Source of the DNA: Bemisia tabaci | Taxonomy: Eukaryota; Arthropoda; Insecta; Hemiptera; Aleyrodidae | Reading direction: 5' to 3' | Length of the DNA: 64,000 bases | Assembly (NCBI RefSeq): GCF_918797505.1 | Contig: NC_092801.1 | Span: forward strand, 2,232,001-2,296,000 | Part shown: one piece after another, positions 9,210 to 19,011 of the stretch | Position numbering within the stretch: the stretch's first letter is position 1 | Layout: every line of letters starts with the position of its first letter | Translations under genes and position numbers: made by a program | Notes under the pieces: model-generated | The model's input: only the letters and a program-made list of their open reading frames with translations | Told to the model about the DNA's origin: nothing | The model's database searches: none

Positions 9210-9549
9210 CATAATCGGGTAGGATGGCAACAGCCGGATGATAACCGCCTGTTTATCTGATAATTTGGCGGAATTAGTAACTCGACCTTATGATGGAGAC
9301 CTCCAACCACCCCACGCAGGAGGGTAGCTTCGGGGCGAGGGGCGGCGGGTCGGGCGAGGCATCTTCCCTCGCGATTGCGGACGGAACAATAACAAACAAC
9401 CCACAAAGTAATACTGTTGAATTTATTCCCGACCCCGCGCTCTCTGGCCAGATTGCTTAATCAAATTCGCTTGATCGAGTTACAAACCAACTCATACTCG
9501 TGTTACTCTTATTGTAATGTTTGCGCTGCCGTCAACTGCCACCCCTGTA
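9210..9549. other. CpG-rich island, no gene recognised
   Basis: GC-rich stretch around 9220-9400 with runs such as GGGGCGAGGGGCGGCGGGTC. No domain, splice signals or RNA gene identified. Confidence 0.35.
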
Positions 9550-9768
9550 CTGCCGCGCGCAGGAAAAAACGCGTATGCTGCAGGCGTGCAGATTTCCATC
9601 AGGCAAGCTCTATTATAGGCATTTTTGATCTTTTCCAGCATTTCCAGCTTGTTGACTGATCTAAGTCGTCGCCATTTTCAAGGAAACGTAAATTTGCCTC
9701 AAAATTACTTTTATCGTAGGACTCTGGTGACTATCGAATGCTCATACTGCGTTTTCCTAGCACGGCAG
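9550..9768. mobile_element. MITE family D, copy D4 (divergent)
   Basis: Ends CTGCCGCGCGCAGGAAAAAA and TTTTCCTAGCACGGCAG match family D with several changes, and the ACTTTTATCGTAGG motif of family D is present near the right side. Flanking TGTA and TGTG resemble a decayed 4-bp duplication. Confidence 0.65.
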
Positions 9769-10201
9769 TGTGTGCAGTCGCAGAAAAAGCGTATGTACGT
9801 ACGTTTCCTCGAGTTACGGGTTCTGCTAGGCATCCGCGACGTATGTTTGCGATCGGGGCAATAATATTTTTGTTTTTCCATTTCTATTGGCCTTTTTTTT
9901 CCTGATCTGTATCGCGATCTTTTGTGGTTGTTGAGGGATCTGATAGCGGGCGCAGCAGTACTCTCTTTTTAGTAAGCCAGCGTAACCAGTCAGTCGCTAC
10001 TTTGTTCCGAATGTTCCGTCTCTAATTTATAGAATATGATCCTTTCGGATTTTAAAATTTCAGAGGTTTAATTTAATTATTTTATTTCTGATAATTTACT
10101 CTCGGTTCAAATTTGCTTCTTTTCAAAGGGCCTGTAGACAGGATATGAATTGGACGCATTAAATCAAAGGGATTTAAAGCCATCGTAACATGAGCCCCGT
10201 C
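9769..10201. other. Unassigned AT-rich DNA
   Basis: No coding tract or recognised repeat. GTATGTACGTACG near 9791 is a short palindromic run. Confidence 0.35.
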
Positions 10202-10478
10202 CAGCGGGCTGATTATTGAAACTGATGGACAAAGCGATAGACAAAGAAGACATAAGAAGTATGGAGCGATCCTATTGGTTGACATGGTTGGTACTTATGG
10301 ACTAAGGAAGAAAATGATGGACTAACTGTCGGGTCTTCAGTGGGTTGCCGTTAGTTAGTCTATTGCCTACCTCCTATGTCCATTGCTACCACCTGATTCC
10401 ACCAATAGGATCCCTCCAAATTCCTTTTGTCGTCTTTGTCTATAGCCTTGTCTATGAGTTTCAATAATCGGCCCGCTG
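10202..10478. mobile_element. MITE family I, copy I1 (complete)
   Basis: 277 bp. Ends CAGCGGGCTGATTATTGAAA and TTTCAATAATCGGCCCGCTG are inverted copies; the arms continue through GACAAAG, CCTATTGG and GGACTAA motifs. Related copies lie at 26.6, 40.5 and 56.5 kb. No coding capacity. Confidence 0.8.
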
Positions 10479-10504
10479 TCGTGCATGTACTCCTTAGGAC
10501 CTCA

Positions 10505-10650
10505 GGGCCCAACGGGCTGATTATTAGCGTTAGTAGGCAAAGCTATGGACAAAAAAGACGAGAAAATGAAGTGATTCTATTAGTTGAAAGGGATGGTTAT
10601 ATAGACTAAACAGGAAATTGATGGACAAACTAAAATGTCTCTCATGGGTT
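10505..10650. mobile_element. MITE family I, copy I2 (left half)
   Basis: Starts AACGGGCTGATTATTAGCG just downstream of I1 and follows family I through TGATTCTATTAGTTGAAAG and GGACAAACTAAAATGTCTCT, then stops. A half-element in tandem with I1. Confidence 0.65.
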
Positions 10651-12140
10651 ATAACTATTGAAAAATTTAAAAAACTCACGCTTCCACTTACTGATTAATT
10701 AAACCTTAACAATTAAACCACTTGAAATAATCAGCACTGACTCCAATTCTCGCGGTGATAGTGATAAAGCTTCTGTTTCCTCGGCGGAAATTTACAAACC
10801 TGAGAAAGCCAAATCAGAAATTTCGAAATTGGCTCTTCCTAAGTCATCTCAAGTGACCGACCGATTCTCGATACTTTCTACTCTACTAACTACTCGTGTA
10901 ACAATTTTTCGATTTTTCTCAGAACTTGGAGAGTTGAGCTAAAGGCTATGCAAATGAATGTGGCATTCAGATCGATTGCGGGATGTTTGCTTGCAAGAAT
11001 AAAACACAATTTTACCCCTATTTTCCATACCTTGACGGTCTTAGAAGTGATTTTTTGGAAAGTTTGTATACAAAAAAGAAGTCCACGTGCAAAAATACCT
11101 CTGAAAAGTCTTACGGCGAGGTCACACTTCTCCGTTCGGCTGTTATTCTGGCGGAGCACCGGATTTTCGAAGATTTTCGAAAATACCAGAGCTGGTGTTA
11201 TTTCCGTATATTTTTGAAAGTTGGCAACAATGTGCCTCTCAAAATAAGCTCTATAAGTCTTCGTGGTACTATGCTACACGTACCGGTACGTACGATACGT
11301 ATACCGGTAATAATGGATCATTTGAGAAGATACGTGTTGAAGCAATAGGACACAGATTTTGTCCCAAAAAAATGTCATGCACATCACTGAACAATTTTGT
11401 ACAAATTGTACACCGAAAAAACTGGGAGTAACTCTTGATCAAGATATAAAAGTTTTTCCATGCACTCAGGGCTTTAGGTATACAATTTTGAAAAGACGAG
11501 GGCACGGTTTTTGCGAGCTTTACATGATCGATATTTTTCCGATCGAATTCAAAATAATGCGTAGGAAGTATTCCTAACATTTAGTTAAAAACTGTGCTTC
11601 ATATTTCGGCATCGCATCTGTCCCGCGGATAATAATCCTTTGAGTCAAACCCGCGCTTGCAAACAACGCTCCCAAACCGCACCCGTGAAAAAAACCAGAG
11701 AGACTAATCCAATACAATAACAAAATCTGGTTTGAATGGTCGGTTGGCAGGAATAAAACAACATCTTCAAAGTAACAAAAATAAACACAGCGTAAGAGGA
11801 TAATAGGTTGTGCGAGTACACGCACTGTTACAAAATCATACCGAAATTTTTAAATATTCCGCTAGGCTGTGATCACAATAGAGGAAAATACGGCTGTCAG
11901 CCTCTTTCTCTGGCGTGAATTTTGATCCGAGATAGATACATATGTGTGTTAAGATGAGATGATATTGTAGCAATGTTTGTTTCTTCCTCAGAGCGAAGAA
12001 CCAAAAGGCTATTGAACTTAATTTCTTTACCCCGTTTCGTGATCCATTTCGACTTCCTTTTGCAATAATTGGGAATAGGCACTACAATTTCTGGCCTATG
12101 AGTGAAAAACTCACGTGCATAGGGGAACTGATGGTGCATA
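10651..12140. other. Unassigned DNA, no gene recognised
   Basis: About 1.5 kb without recognisable domains. The longest open frame (10983-11348, plus) has no known motif, no start or splice context and overlaps an equally long frame on the other strand, so it is not called. A short ACGTACCGGTACGTACG palindrome sits near 11278. Confidence 0.4.
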
Positions 12141-12372
12141 CCCCGGTGAAACTGCCAGACCGCGTAGGTCGTTGGTGGTGTTTAACAATCTCTGCTCCCA
12201 TTTTATTATTTTGAGAGAGAATAAATAAATATCATTCCGGAAAGACCCGACATGGAAAAACACGGAGGTTTTCAAGAATTTAGGTAGAACAGTTTTCCAT
12301 TTAAAAAATAAAGTATGACAAGAAGTCTGCAACGTCGCACACCAAGATATGAGGTTTGTAGTTTCACCATCG
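12141..12372. mobile_element. MITE family B, copy B1
   Basis: Ends GGTGAAACTGCCAGACCGCG and AGTTTCACCATCG, with AAATAAAGTATGACA and GCAACGTCGCA near the right arm. Same order as copy B3 at 41.3 kb. About 232 bp, non-coding. Confidence 0.75.
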
Positions 12373-12650
12373 ATACGTTCTTACTAAATTGAGCCAAAAA
12401 CTGAAATTCCTAATAAAAAAATGCAGTCAATTTCTTGAAGTGATTATTTAATTCCTCTTACACGAGGGAGCAGAATGCAGCACATAATGGTAATGACCAA
12501 CTGGTAAAACTAAACAATTTAGCATAGAGCGGAGCATAGCGAGTTTACGCATCGCGCCTTCAATTTTGCAGATACAACACAAACATCCATCAAGCACGAA
12601 TAGTTGTATCTCTACGCCGTCATCAAAGCGAGTCCTCCCTTCTACTCTAT

Positions 12651-12908
12651 TTGAATCAGTGAGAACGGAAATACACCAACTCGGAAAAATGAAAATAATG
12701 AAGACACACACAAAACTGCACAGTAGGTGAAGAAGTTAGTTCAAGAAAAAGATTTTTGCTGGCGAAATACAAGAACTTATGGCCACTTTAAAGGTCCAAC
12801 TTGGAACAGACGCGCTAACTTCAATAACCTCGTGTAAATTAACTGTCTTTCGTGGAATTGAGTATTTTCGAGTTACCGAGTTGGTGTGTTTTCGTTCTCA
12901 CTGATTCA
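12651..12908. mobile_element. MITE family O, copy O1
   Basis: Inverted ends TTGAATCAGTGAGAACGGAA and CGTTCTCACTGATTCA, each followed inward by CACACCAACTCGG or its near match. 258 bp, non-coding. The related element O2 lies at 42.1 kb. Confidence 0.75.
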
Positions 12909-12977
12909 TTTTCATTTACAATCGGAAACGCGCAATTTTGAAAAAATAATCAAGAGAACACGCACTTTCGTTTCTTA

Positions 12978-13120
12978 GTTGGACTGCATTTTGCAATTTG
13001 GAGCTATAAATTCTGTCTCATCTGAAAAAACACTTATGTGCATAGGGAAACTAATGGCACATACGTTGTTTTTAAACCGGGCCAGAATTTATAGTTCCAA
13101 ATTGCAAAATGCAGTCCAGT
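12978..13120. mobile_element. MITE family G-like, copy G3
   Basis: Starts GTTGGACTGCATTTTGCAA and ends TTGCAAAATGCAGTCCAG; the arms continue with GGAGCTATAAATTCTG and its inverse. It shares its outer 18 bp with family G but has a different interior, so it may be a separate subfamily. Confidence 0.75.
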
Positions 13121-13527
13121 TATGGGAAAGAAGCAGCACCAAATGGTACAGAGCAGAATTTGAACACTGACCAATTTTTTAAGATTGGTTGATTAATTAA
13201 TTAATTTCCATTTAAATTCGGCAACGCGCGATTTTAAAAAAGGATCAAGAGAGCGTGCACTTATGAATGACCCGGGACCAACAGGTTGGTGGCTATCGGA
13301 GTGGCACTGATGGCATTCGACGGGTCAATTGTCATCGTTGCAGCGTCGTTGTCGACAAAGAAGCTGTTCTTTTTTTCTTCCTCCGTTTTAAACAGTCTAA
13401 GCTTAATTGATTAAATAGGACGAGCAGACTTAACCGGGAAGCAAAGGGCTCATCGCCTGCTTACCGGCCACACTCATCACCCCCGGATAATGGGCGGAGA
13501 AGGGTTTCGGGTTCGTTTTGGACCACA
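13121..13527. other. Unassigned DNA
   Basis: Mixed composition with a GC-rich part near 13290-13530. TCGTTGCAGCGTCGTTGTCGA is a locally repetitive stretch. No gene recognised. Confidence 0.3.
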
Positions 13528-13651
13528 TCGTCGCCCGGTTGACAAAAGAGCGTAACTGCACATAGGGATGAGCCTGGAGATATATTGCATTGTATGAGCG
13601 ACAGGGTTCATTGCAAAGTGTAGTTAAGTCCTTTTCTCAGTCGGGGACGAC
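13528..13651. mobile_element. Short inverted-repeat element family P, copy P1
   Basis: Left end CGTCGCCCGGTTGACAAAAG then AGCGTAACT; right end holds the weaker inverse, ending GGGGACGA. A related copy lies at 47.2 kb (P2). About 124 bp. Confidence 0.55.
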
Positions 13652-13709
13652 TTGGTGGCATGTCTCACCTCCAATCGCCTCGCGGTTATTGCATTGACCT
13701 ATTTGGACA

Positions 13710-13956
13710 GACGTTAAGCAGAAAGGAACCAAGCCACATCAGCTATTGCCAAATTTCCTTGGGCAGTTAAATTTATACATGAAAACGGTTGTACGGATTT
13801 TTGTGCAAATTTCAGTGAATTTTCTACTCAGTGCGAAGCAAATTCCTTAAAATTATCAAAGGAATCCGCACAAACGTTCTCTCGTTAGAAATTAAATTGC
13901 CCAGTTAAATTTGACAATAGCTGATGTGCCTTGGTTCCTTTCTGCTGAACGCGATC
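13710..13956. mobile_element. MITE family M, copy M1
   Basis: Ends ACGTTAAGCAGAAAGGAACC and GGTTCCTTTCTGCTGAACGC; arms continue through CCACATCAGCTATTG and CAATAGCTGATGTG. 247 bp. The AACGGTTGTACGGATTTTTG core is shared with copy M3 at 29.6 kb. Confidence 0.8.
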
Positions 13957-14671
13957 CATTTAACGTCGAATTCAGTTCAGTCGGTTTTCGTTACCGCTCG
14001 ATTGTCCGTCGATTCGTCACACGTGATTCGAATTAATCGGGACTGATGTGTTATTAAAGATGTGTTTGTGTTGATGTCGCAGGCAATTAGTCAAACCAGG
14101 CGTTTTCTGAGAACATTGTCATATTTTGACGGTTTATGAAAATTCGTAAATTTAAGACGGAGCTTTCAATATTTTGGAAAAAAGACCAAATCTACAAACT
14201 CTCCTCGTTCCTTCTCTTCAAATGCTTCTCGCATATTTAAATGTTGAAAAAGCTCATGTGCTTTATGACATGATGTAAATTTCAACTTAAATGTTCGTTC
14301 ATGAGCTAAAAACCGTTTAAAATACTTTTATACACGGGGAAAAAGTGTTAGGGGTAATCCACTAAATTGTGGTAACCGCAACATTTGGGTTAGTAACCTA
14401 ATTTATTGGGGTACTGCCACAAGTGTAATTGGAAATGTTCATATCATCCAACAATCCCGTGCTCTTTTTTCCGTGTGTGATGCAAATAGCTGTTTCGTTT
14501 TCCTTCTTACACGATCAGGGAATCATATTGTCCAATATTTGCAAAATAATTAGAATTTCGATCTACGTAAGAATATTTGACTATTTGCCTGGGCATTTGG
14601 TAAAATGCCTGATTTGTCTATTTGTGTGCGACATAATATTTTGAAAATACAGGAGTAAGGAGACGATAGAA
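13957..14671. other. Unassigned AT-rich DNA
   Basis: No recognisable gene or repeat. Frames in this stretch are short and rich in Phe, Ile and Leu as expected from AT-rich sequence. Confidence 0.35.
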
Positions 14672-14765
14672 GAAGATCGATAAACAAGGTGTTAGGAACG
14701 ATCATTTCCATAATCGATACTTGACCACAGCTTCGAATGGGTAAATATCGATAATCATGGAGACT
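14672..14765. mobile_element. Family F fragment
   Basis: GATCGATAAACAAGGTGTTAG and GTAAATATCGATAATC resemble the inner arms of family F (compare 63.7 kb). Ends are lost. Confidence 0.4.
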
Positions 14766-15607
14766 TTAGGACCCCTTGTGATGTGAATCTTGAATATACG
14801 GAGGCTTGGTTCGTTGTTCAGATTTCAAAAGTACATTAAAATAAACACACTCGTCGGATCAGTTAAATACTCGGAAACAGAACAAAAACACCGACTGAAT
14901 GCTCAGAAGAAAAAAACACATGTTAGCGGACCGACCCCGGGTCAAAGCCGCCGTGGGCATTCAAGTCCTGAGCGGTGTTGCACGATTTCATGCGAGTATT
15001 CAATACTTCACATTGTTCGAACGTGAGAGGATTGAGTCCTTTGCGAACTTTTACTACAGCGAAAAGATGAGGATTCACTCAGGAAAGGAGGCTTAAAAAT
15101 TATCGGAAAGGTTTGACTTTTCTCCAAACTTTACAGATTAAGTAAAAACAACTTGGCGTGTTTTCGAGATTTATCCCTCTAAACAGTGTACTGCATCGAG
15201 GACACGAATGAACTGATAAAATAAAGCACCTCAATTTCTAACTCCTTGCAAGAATGAAGGAGGTTGCGGTCACATGACTTATAACACGCTAAGCTAAAAT
15301 GGGTGATACAACTATATCATCTCCCGAGCCGCACAAATTGTATCCATCGATTTGAGGGCGAACTTGATTTCTAACTCCGGCTTTCATTGAGTCGAACTGT
15401 CAGATATGATCGCGAGAGAGGAGTAACATTCTAACTTCGTTTAAGTACGTCCACTTCTTTAAAAGCAATACTCAATAATGCGACGAATTTTTAAATTTTG
15501 GAAGGTTGGATTTTCAGCCGTGTGTTCCTCCGCGATTTTCGAACCATTTTCCTGAGACTCAACTCTTCTTTTCGCTTCGACAAACGTTCGCTACAGCAGA
15601 CTAATCA
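14766..15607. other. Unassigned DNA
   Basis: No gene recognised. The frame at 14790-15026 overlaps another of similar quality and carries no domain. Confidence 0.35.
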
Positions 15608-15735
15608 TTGATAGGCTAGTATTCGATAGTTATAATTAATACACAAAGAGAGACGGGAAAATGGAGCAATCCTTTGGATTGAAACGGGGGGCTGGTATAG
15701 ACCAAGCGGAAAATGAGAGACGAACTGTGAGGTTC
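15608..15735. mobile_element. Family I fragment
   Basis: GGAGCAATCCTTTGGATTGA, ATAGACCAAGCGGAAAATGA and GACGAACTGTGAGG follow the left half of family I. A short inverse (AGGATCCTCCATTT, about 15861) may be its right side, separated by unrelated DNA. Confidence 0.45.
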
Positions 15736-15967
15736 ATTTTTAAACACTAACAAAATTTTAGCATTATGTTTGTCCTTGCGTTAGCTTAGGCTAGGTTGTA
15801 GAAATTTACCATATTACTTGCCCCTTCTTTCCCCTTCGCAACTAACCGTTCCAACCAACAGGATCCTCCATTTAACTTTTTCTCTTTCTCTTTGCTTTGT
15901 TCTCAACACGCGCTTTTCGTTAATCGAACTAGAATTATTTTAAACAGCTGACCAACATCGTACTACT

Positions 15968-16154
15968 GGACTTATGAATTCAGTGCTCTCGAACCGAAAA
16001 TCAGTACTTTCAGTACCCGAATGAAATTCGAAAATCGCCGCGATTGGACAAATTGGCGAAAATGAACGAAATCCGGACCTTTTGCGGATTTCCGCACTTT
16101 TCAGTACTCCGGACCGCCCTTAAAAATCAGTCTATTTCCAGACTTGTAGACACC
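15968..16154. mobile_element. MITE family S, partial copy S3
   Basis: Matches copies at 28.2 and 39.3 kb through AATCAGTACTTTCAGTACC, GGATTTCCGCACTTTTCAGT and CCGGACCGCCCTTAAAAATC, ending GACTTGTAGACACC. The left end is lost. Confidence 0.65.
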
Positions 16155-16805
16155 ACGAAGTTGCTGTTTCGACGAATCTTATTATCTTCAGCTGCGCTAC
16201 AAGAATGAAGCATCAAAATACGATTCTGTGACTAGCAAAACTGTGCCATTGGGAACATTGTGAAAAAAAACCCAATCTGGCAAGTATGTTGCAGAACCGT
16301 TTTCGCATATGCAAACAGAAGCACGTGCGCCGTCGAGAAGAACAATATTAATTTCCGTTTTTTCGGGAATTGCTCCACCCTGCCAAAACACGCTTGTTCT
16401 CGTGGTCCAAAACATCAAAAGGACCCGAAAGAGGCTGGTCTCAGCATCAAAGCACCGGCTCGGCCTCTGCTAAATTACTCGTCCAACAGATTAATGCTTC
16501 CTCGGTGCGGTTTTTCTCGCACTATTTTCAAAGAGCTCCTTTGCGGGAATCGAATTCTCAATTCTAAAAACTCCGATTTGATTGAAATTGAATGACCTAC
16601 ATTTTTTCTTCTTCTCTTTAAACAAGAAAGAAGAAGAAACACCGCCGATCGGGAAGAATAACGATGCAGTAGATGATGAACTGCAAAGAATAGCATTGAA
16701 AAATTGAAATTTAAGGCTGTTTTTCGTATATTCTACGAAACTTATTGATATTCCCTAAATGAAATTTAATTTGAAAATTTCAAGATCCATCTTCAGCAAG
16801 GGAGC
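16155..16805. other. Unassigned DNA
   Basis: Overlapping frames on both strands (16197-16696) show no recognisable domain. Not called as a gene. Confidence 0.3.
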
Positions 16806-16811
16806 CTTAAC

Positions 16812-17250
16812 TTGATGAAAATTTGCGAAAATTACCATGAGGCATTCACAGACTTCCCCAAAGTTATAGATCTTAAAGCACTCACATATGAGTATTATGT
16901 CTTTGGCGTTATTGCAAGTTGCAAGTCGGCGGTGTTTTTAATTTTGTATTTTACATCTTTTGGTGTCTCAAATCATTACAATCAATCGAAAGGATCCTCC
17001 TCCAAAGTCATAGTGTTAAGTTTAACTCACAGCTCTTATAAACTGTCCTTCATGATCCATGCTCCTTACTTGTGCTGCATCTTTTCGTTACTTAGTGCCC
17101 AGTTTTTCTGTTATTTAGTGCCCTGTTGATTGAGATATTTAGTGCTTAGCTGAGATGTAAAATTTTCTTTTCCGTACTTTCTGTAGCTTGACGTATACCA
17201 TAGCCTTGCGGCTCTCATGTATTGAATGAAAATAAATAAAAAAATAAAAT
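16812..17250 (+). mobile_element. Possible LINE 3' end
   Basis: A stretch without domains ends in GCCTTGCGGCTCTCATGTAT, then AATGAAAATAAATAAAAAAA-like sequence. A low-complexity A-rich 3' tail after a short 3' untranslated region is typical of LINE retrotransposons of insects, but no reverse-transcriptase motif is present, so the assignment is tentative. Confidence 0.3.
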
Positions 17251-17433
17251 CTTCCGAAGGGAAGGAACTCTTTCAGGAACGGCTACGAATACGACCCATA
17301 ATGTTGAAGATTCAAGGATGGCGGCTGCTTAGAAATCGATTGACCATTGAGAAACGCAAACAGAGTGACAGATGGTGGTGTTACAGTCCTACCGGGTTAC
17401 CAATTTCACTTCGTTTTGCGACTATTGTTCTAG

Positions 17434-17603
17434 CAAGGGAGAGCCAAAGCCCGTGTCTTCAAAGGAAAAGAGGCAAGACGCGGTGAAACTCGACACCGCG
17501 GACCAACCGTCGGAGTTGGGATTTGTCGGAGGAAAATCCCCTTTTCGACGTGCGACGATTAATAATAATTCGCGGCGAAATGCAACGCCGAAGCGGCGAC
17601 GAG
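17434..17603 (+). CDS. Candidate internal exon, product unknown
   Basis: A pyrimidine-rich tract ending TTGTTCTAG (17425-17433) and a strong GTAAGT donor at 17604 bracket an open frame of about 56 codons with balanced, non-AT-biased codon use, unlike the DNA around it. The peptide is Lys/Arg/Ser-rich and ends in a basic cluster (TPKRRRG), which could be a nuclear-localisation-type sequence. No domain is recognised and no partner exon has been found; it is offered as a splice-signal-based candidate. Confidence 0.35.
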
Positions 17604-17767
17604 GTAAGTCGGCATCGACTAACTTTTTTATTCCGGCGAATGAAAGGAATTAACATCCGATACTCGACGGAGGAGCCTCAATGGTAACAAAATAATTCTT
17701 TCGGATCAATAAAAAACATTTGTTGATCTTTTGATCTGGATCCCGTCTGGATCTTGCCTCCCCTCCT

Positions 17768-18020
17768 CTGCCGTGCTAAGGAAGAACGCCGTATGAGCCT
17801 TCAGACGTTGCCAAGTTTCTTCCGATAAAAACCGAATTTACAGGGAAAATTGCGAATATTTTTTCCTTGAAGTTTTCAGACAATTTTGTACGCAATTTAA
17901 TCTAAAATATCTGAAAATTTCAAGGAAAAATTTGAATAATTTCGTCGCAAATACATGTTTTATCAAGGGAAATTTGGCAACTCTCGAATGTTCATACGGC
18001 GTTTTTCCTTAGCACGGCAG
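17768..18020. mobile_element. MITE family D, copy D5 (complete, 4-bp target duplication)
   Basis: Ends CTGCCGTGCTAAGGAAGAAC and GTTTTTCCTTAGCACGGCAG; arms continue through GCCGTATGA and TCATACGGC. 253 bp. Flanked by a perfect direct repeat TCCT (17764-17767 and 18021-18024). This copy best defines the family. Confidence 0.9.
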
Positions 18021-18601
18021 TCCTGGCCTCTGTCGCGCCCTATCCGAGAGGGTATCAAGTTTGCCTCGGTTTACACCTCGACTCCGATGAGAAGATGACA
18101 AGTAAGTGGTGACCAAGAATATTGAGGTTTCTTGCGCCCGTGCACTGGGATTAACATACTCGTATCGCTTCGAAAATGACCACAGGATCTTGAAGATTCA
18201 CATTTATCGCAGACAAATAGTCTCATTTTGTTAAACGCCTTAGCAAATGGTCAAGTGCAAAGGAAAAAGGAAAGAAAACCGGAATGAAGTTTAATTATGC
18301 GCCCTAAAATGTATCACACTAGTTAAATTCTTCCCTGAAGTCAGTAGTAAATGAAAGTTTAAAAAAACAAACAAATAAATCGTGGCGACCAGCTAACATT
18401 TGAAGTTGCACAACAGAGATTCAATTTTTGCAGACATTTCGAGATGATTGCCATCATTTGTTGAATGCAAATTGTAAGAGGTAGAGAAAGTCTTTTGGAC
18501 TCTCTTCTAATATTCCAAAAGTTGCCCACAGTATTTGGCTAGATACATTTTAATGCCGAATTTGGCTGGCTACGCTGCATAGAACATGGCAATTGATTAA
18601 T
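18021..18601. other. Unassigned DNA
   Basis: No gene or shared repeat recognised. Confidence 0.3.
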
Positions 18602-19011
18602 AAAATCGAGTTAAAAGCCAAAAATAACAATGAAAGAAAGTTGGACACATTTGGTCCAAAGATGGTGTCAAAATTGATCCAAAAAGAGTTGAAGCAATTT
18701 TAGATCTAAAGTCTTCCAAAACAGTAAAACAATTGCAACGTTTTCTTGGCATGGTAAATTATTTCAAGTTTTATAAAATCTCTCCAACTTGAAATGCCAA
18801 ATCTGAGGATATTGCTACAAGAGCAAGTACATTTTCAGCGGGAAAATGAACATCAGCTAGAATTTGATAAAATTGAAAAATTGTTAACTGAAGCGCAAGT
18901 TTTGGCATACTATGATGTAAACTTACCTATAACAATGAATGTAGACGCATCGAAAGATGCTGTTGATTAAAAAATCGAGTTAAAAGCCAAAAATAACAAT
19001 GAAAGAAAGTT
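18602..19011. repeat. Identical 41-bp direct repeats around a gypsy relic
   Basis: The sequence AAAATCGAGTTAAAAGCCAA plus 21 further bases, ending GAAAGAAAGTT, occurs at 18602-18642 and again, identical, at 18971-19011 (offset 369). The gypsy polymerase relic lies between them. Both are preceded by TTGATTAA. This is far too long for a retroviral target duplication, so it suggests tandem duplication or strand-switch repair. Confidence 0.8.
18646..18969 (+). pseudogene. Ty3/gypsy polymerase relic (reverse transcriptase to RNase H junction)
   Basis: A fragment of a Ty3/gypsy pol protein. The first part (about 18652-18768) reads SKDGVKIDPKRVEAIL then QLQRFLGMVNYF, the signature of the reverse-transcriptase thumb and connection. 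A one-base frameshift follows, and the second part reads LLTEAQVLAYYDVNLP then MNVDASKDAVD, the start of RNase H, closed by a TAA at 18967-18969. About 100 codons remain out of more than 1000. No long terminal repeats are seen. Confidence 0.85.

Noticed and set aside
10983..11348. A 121-codon plus-strand frame
   Set aside because: No domain, low-complexity composition, an overlapping frame of similar length on the other strand, and no splice or promoter context.
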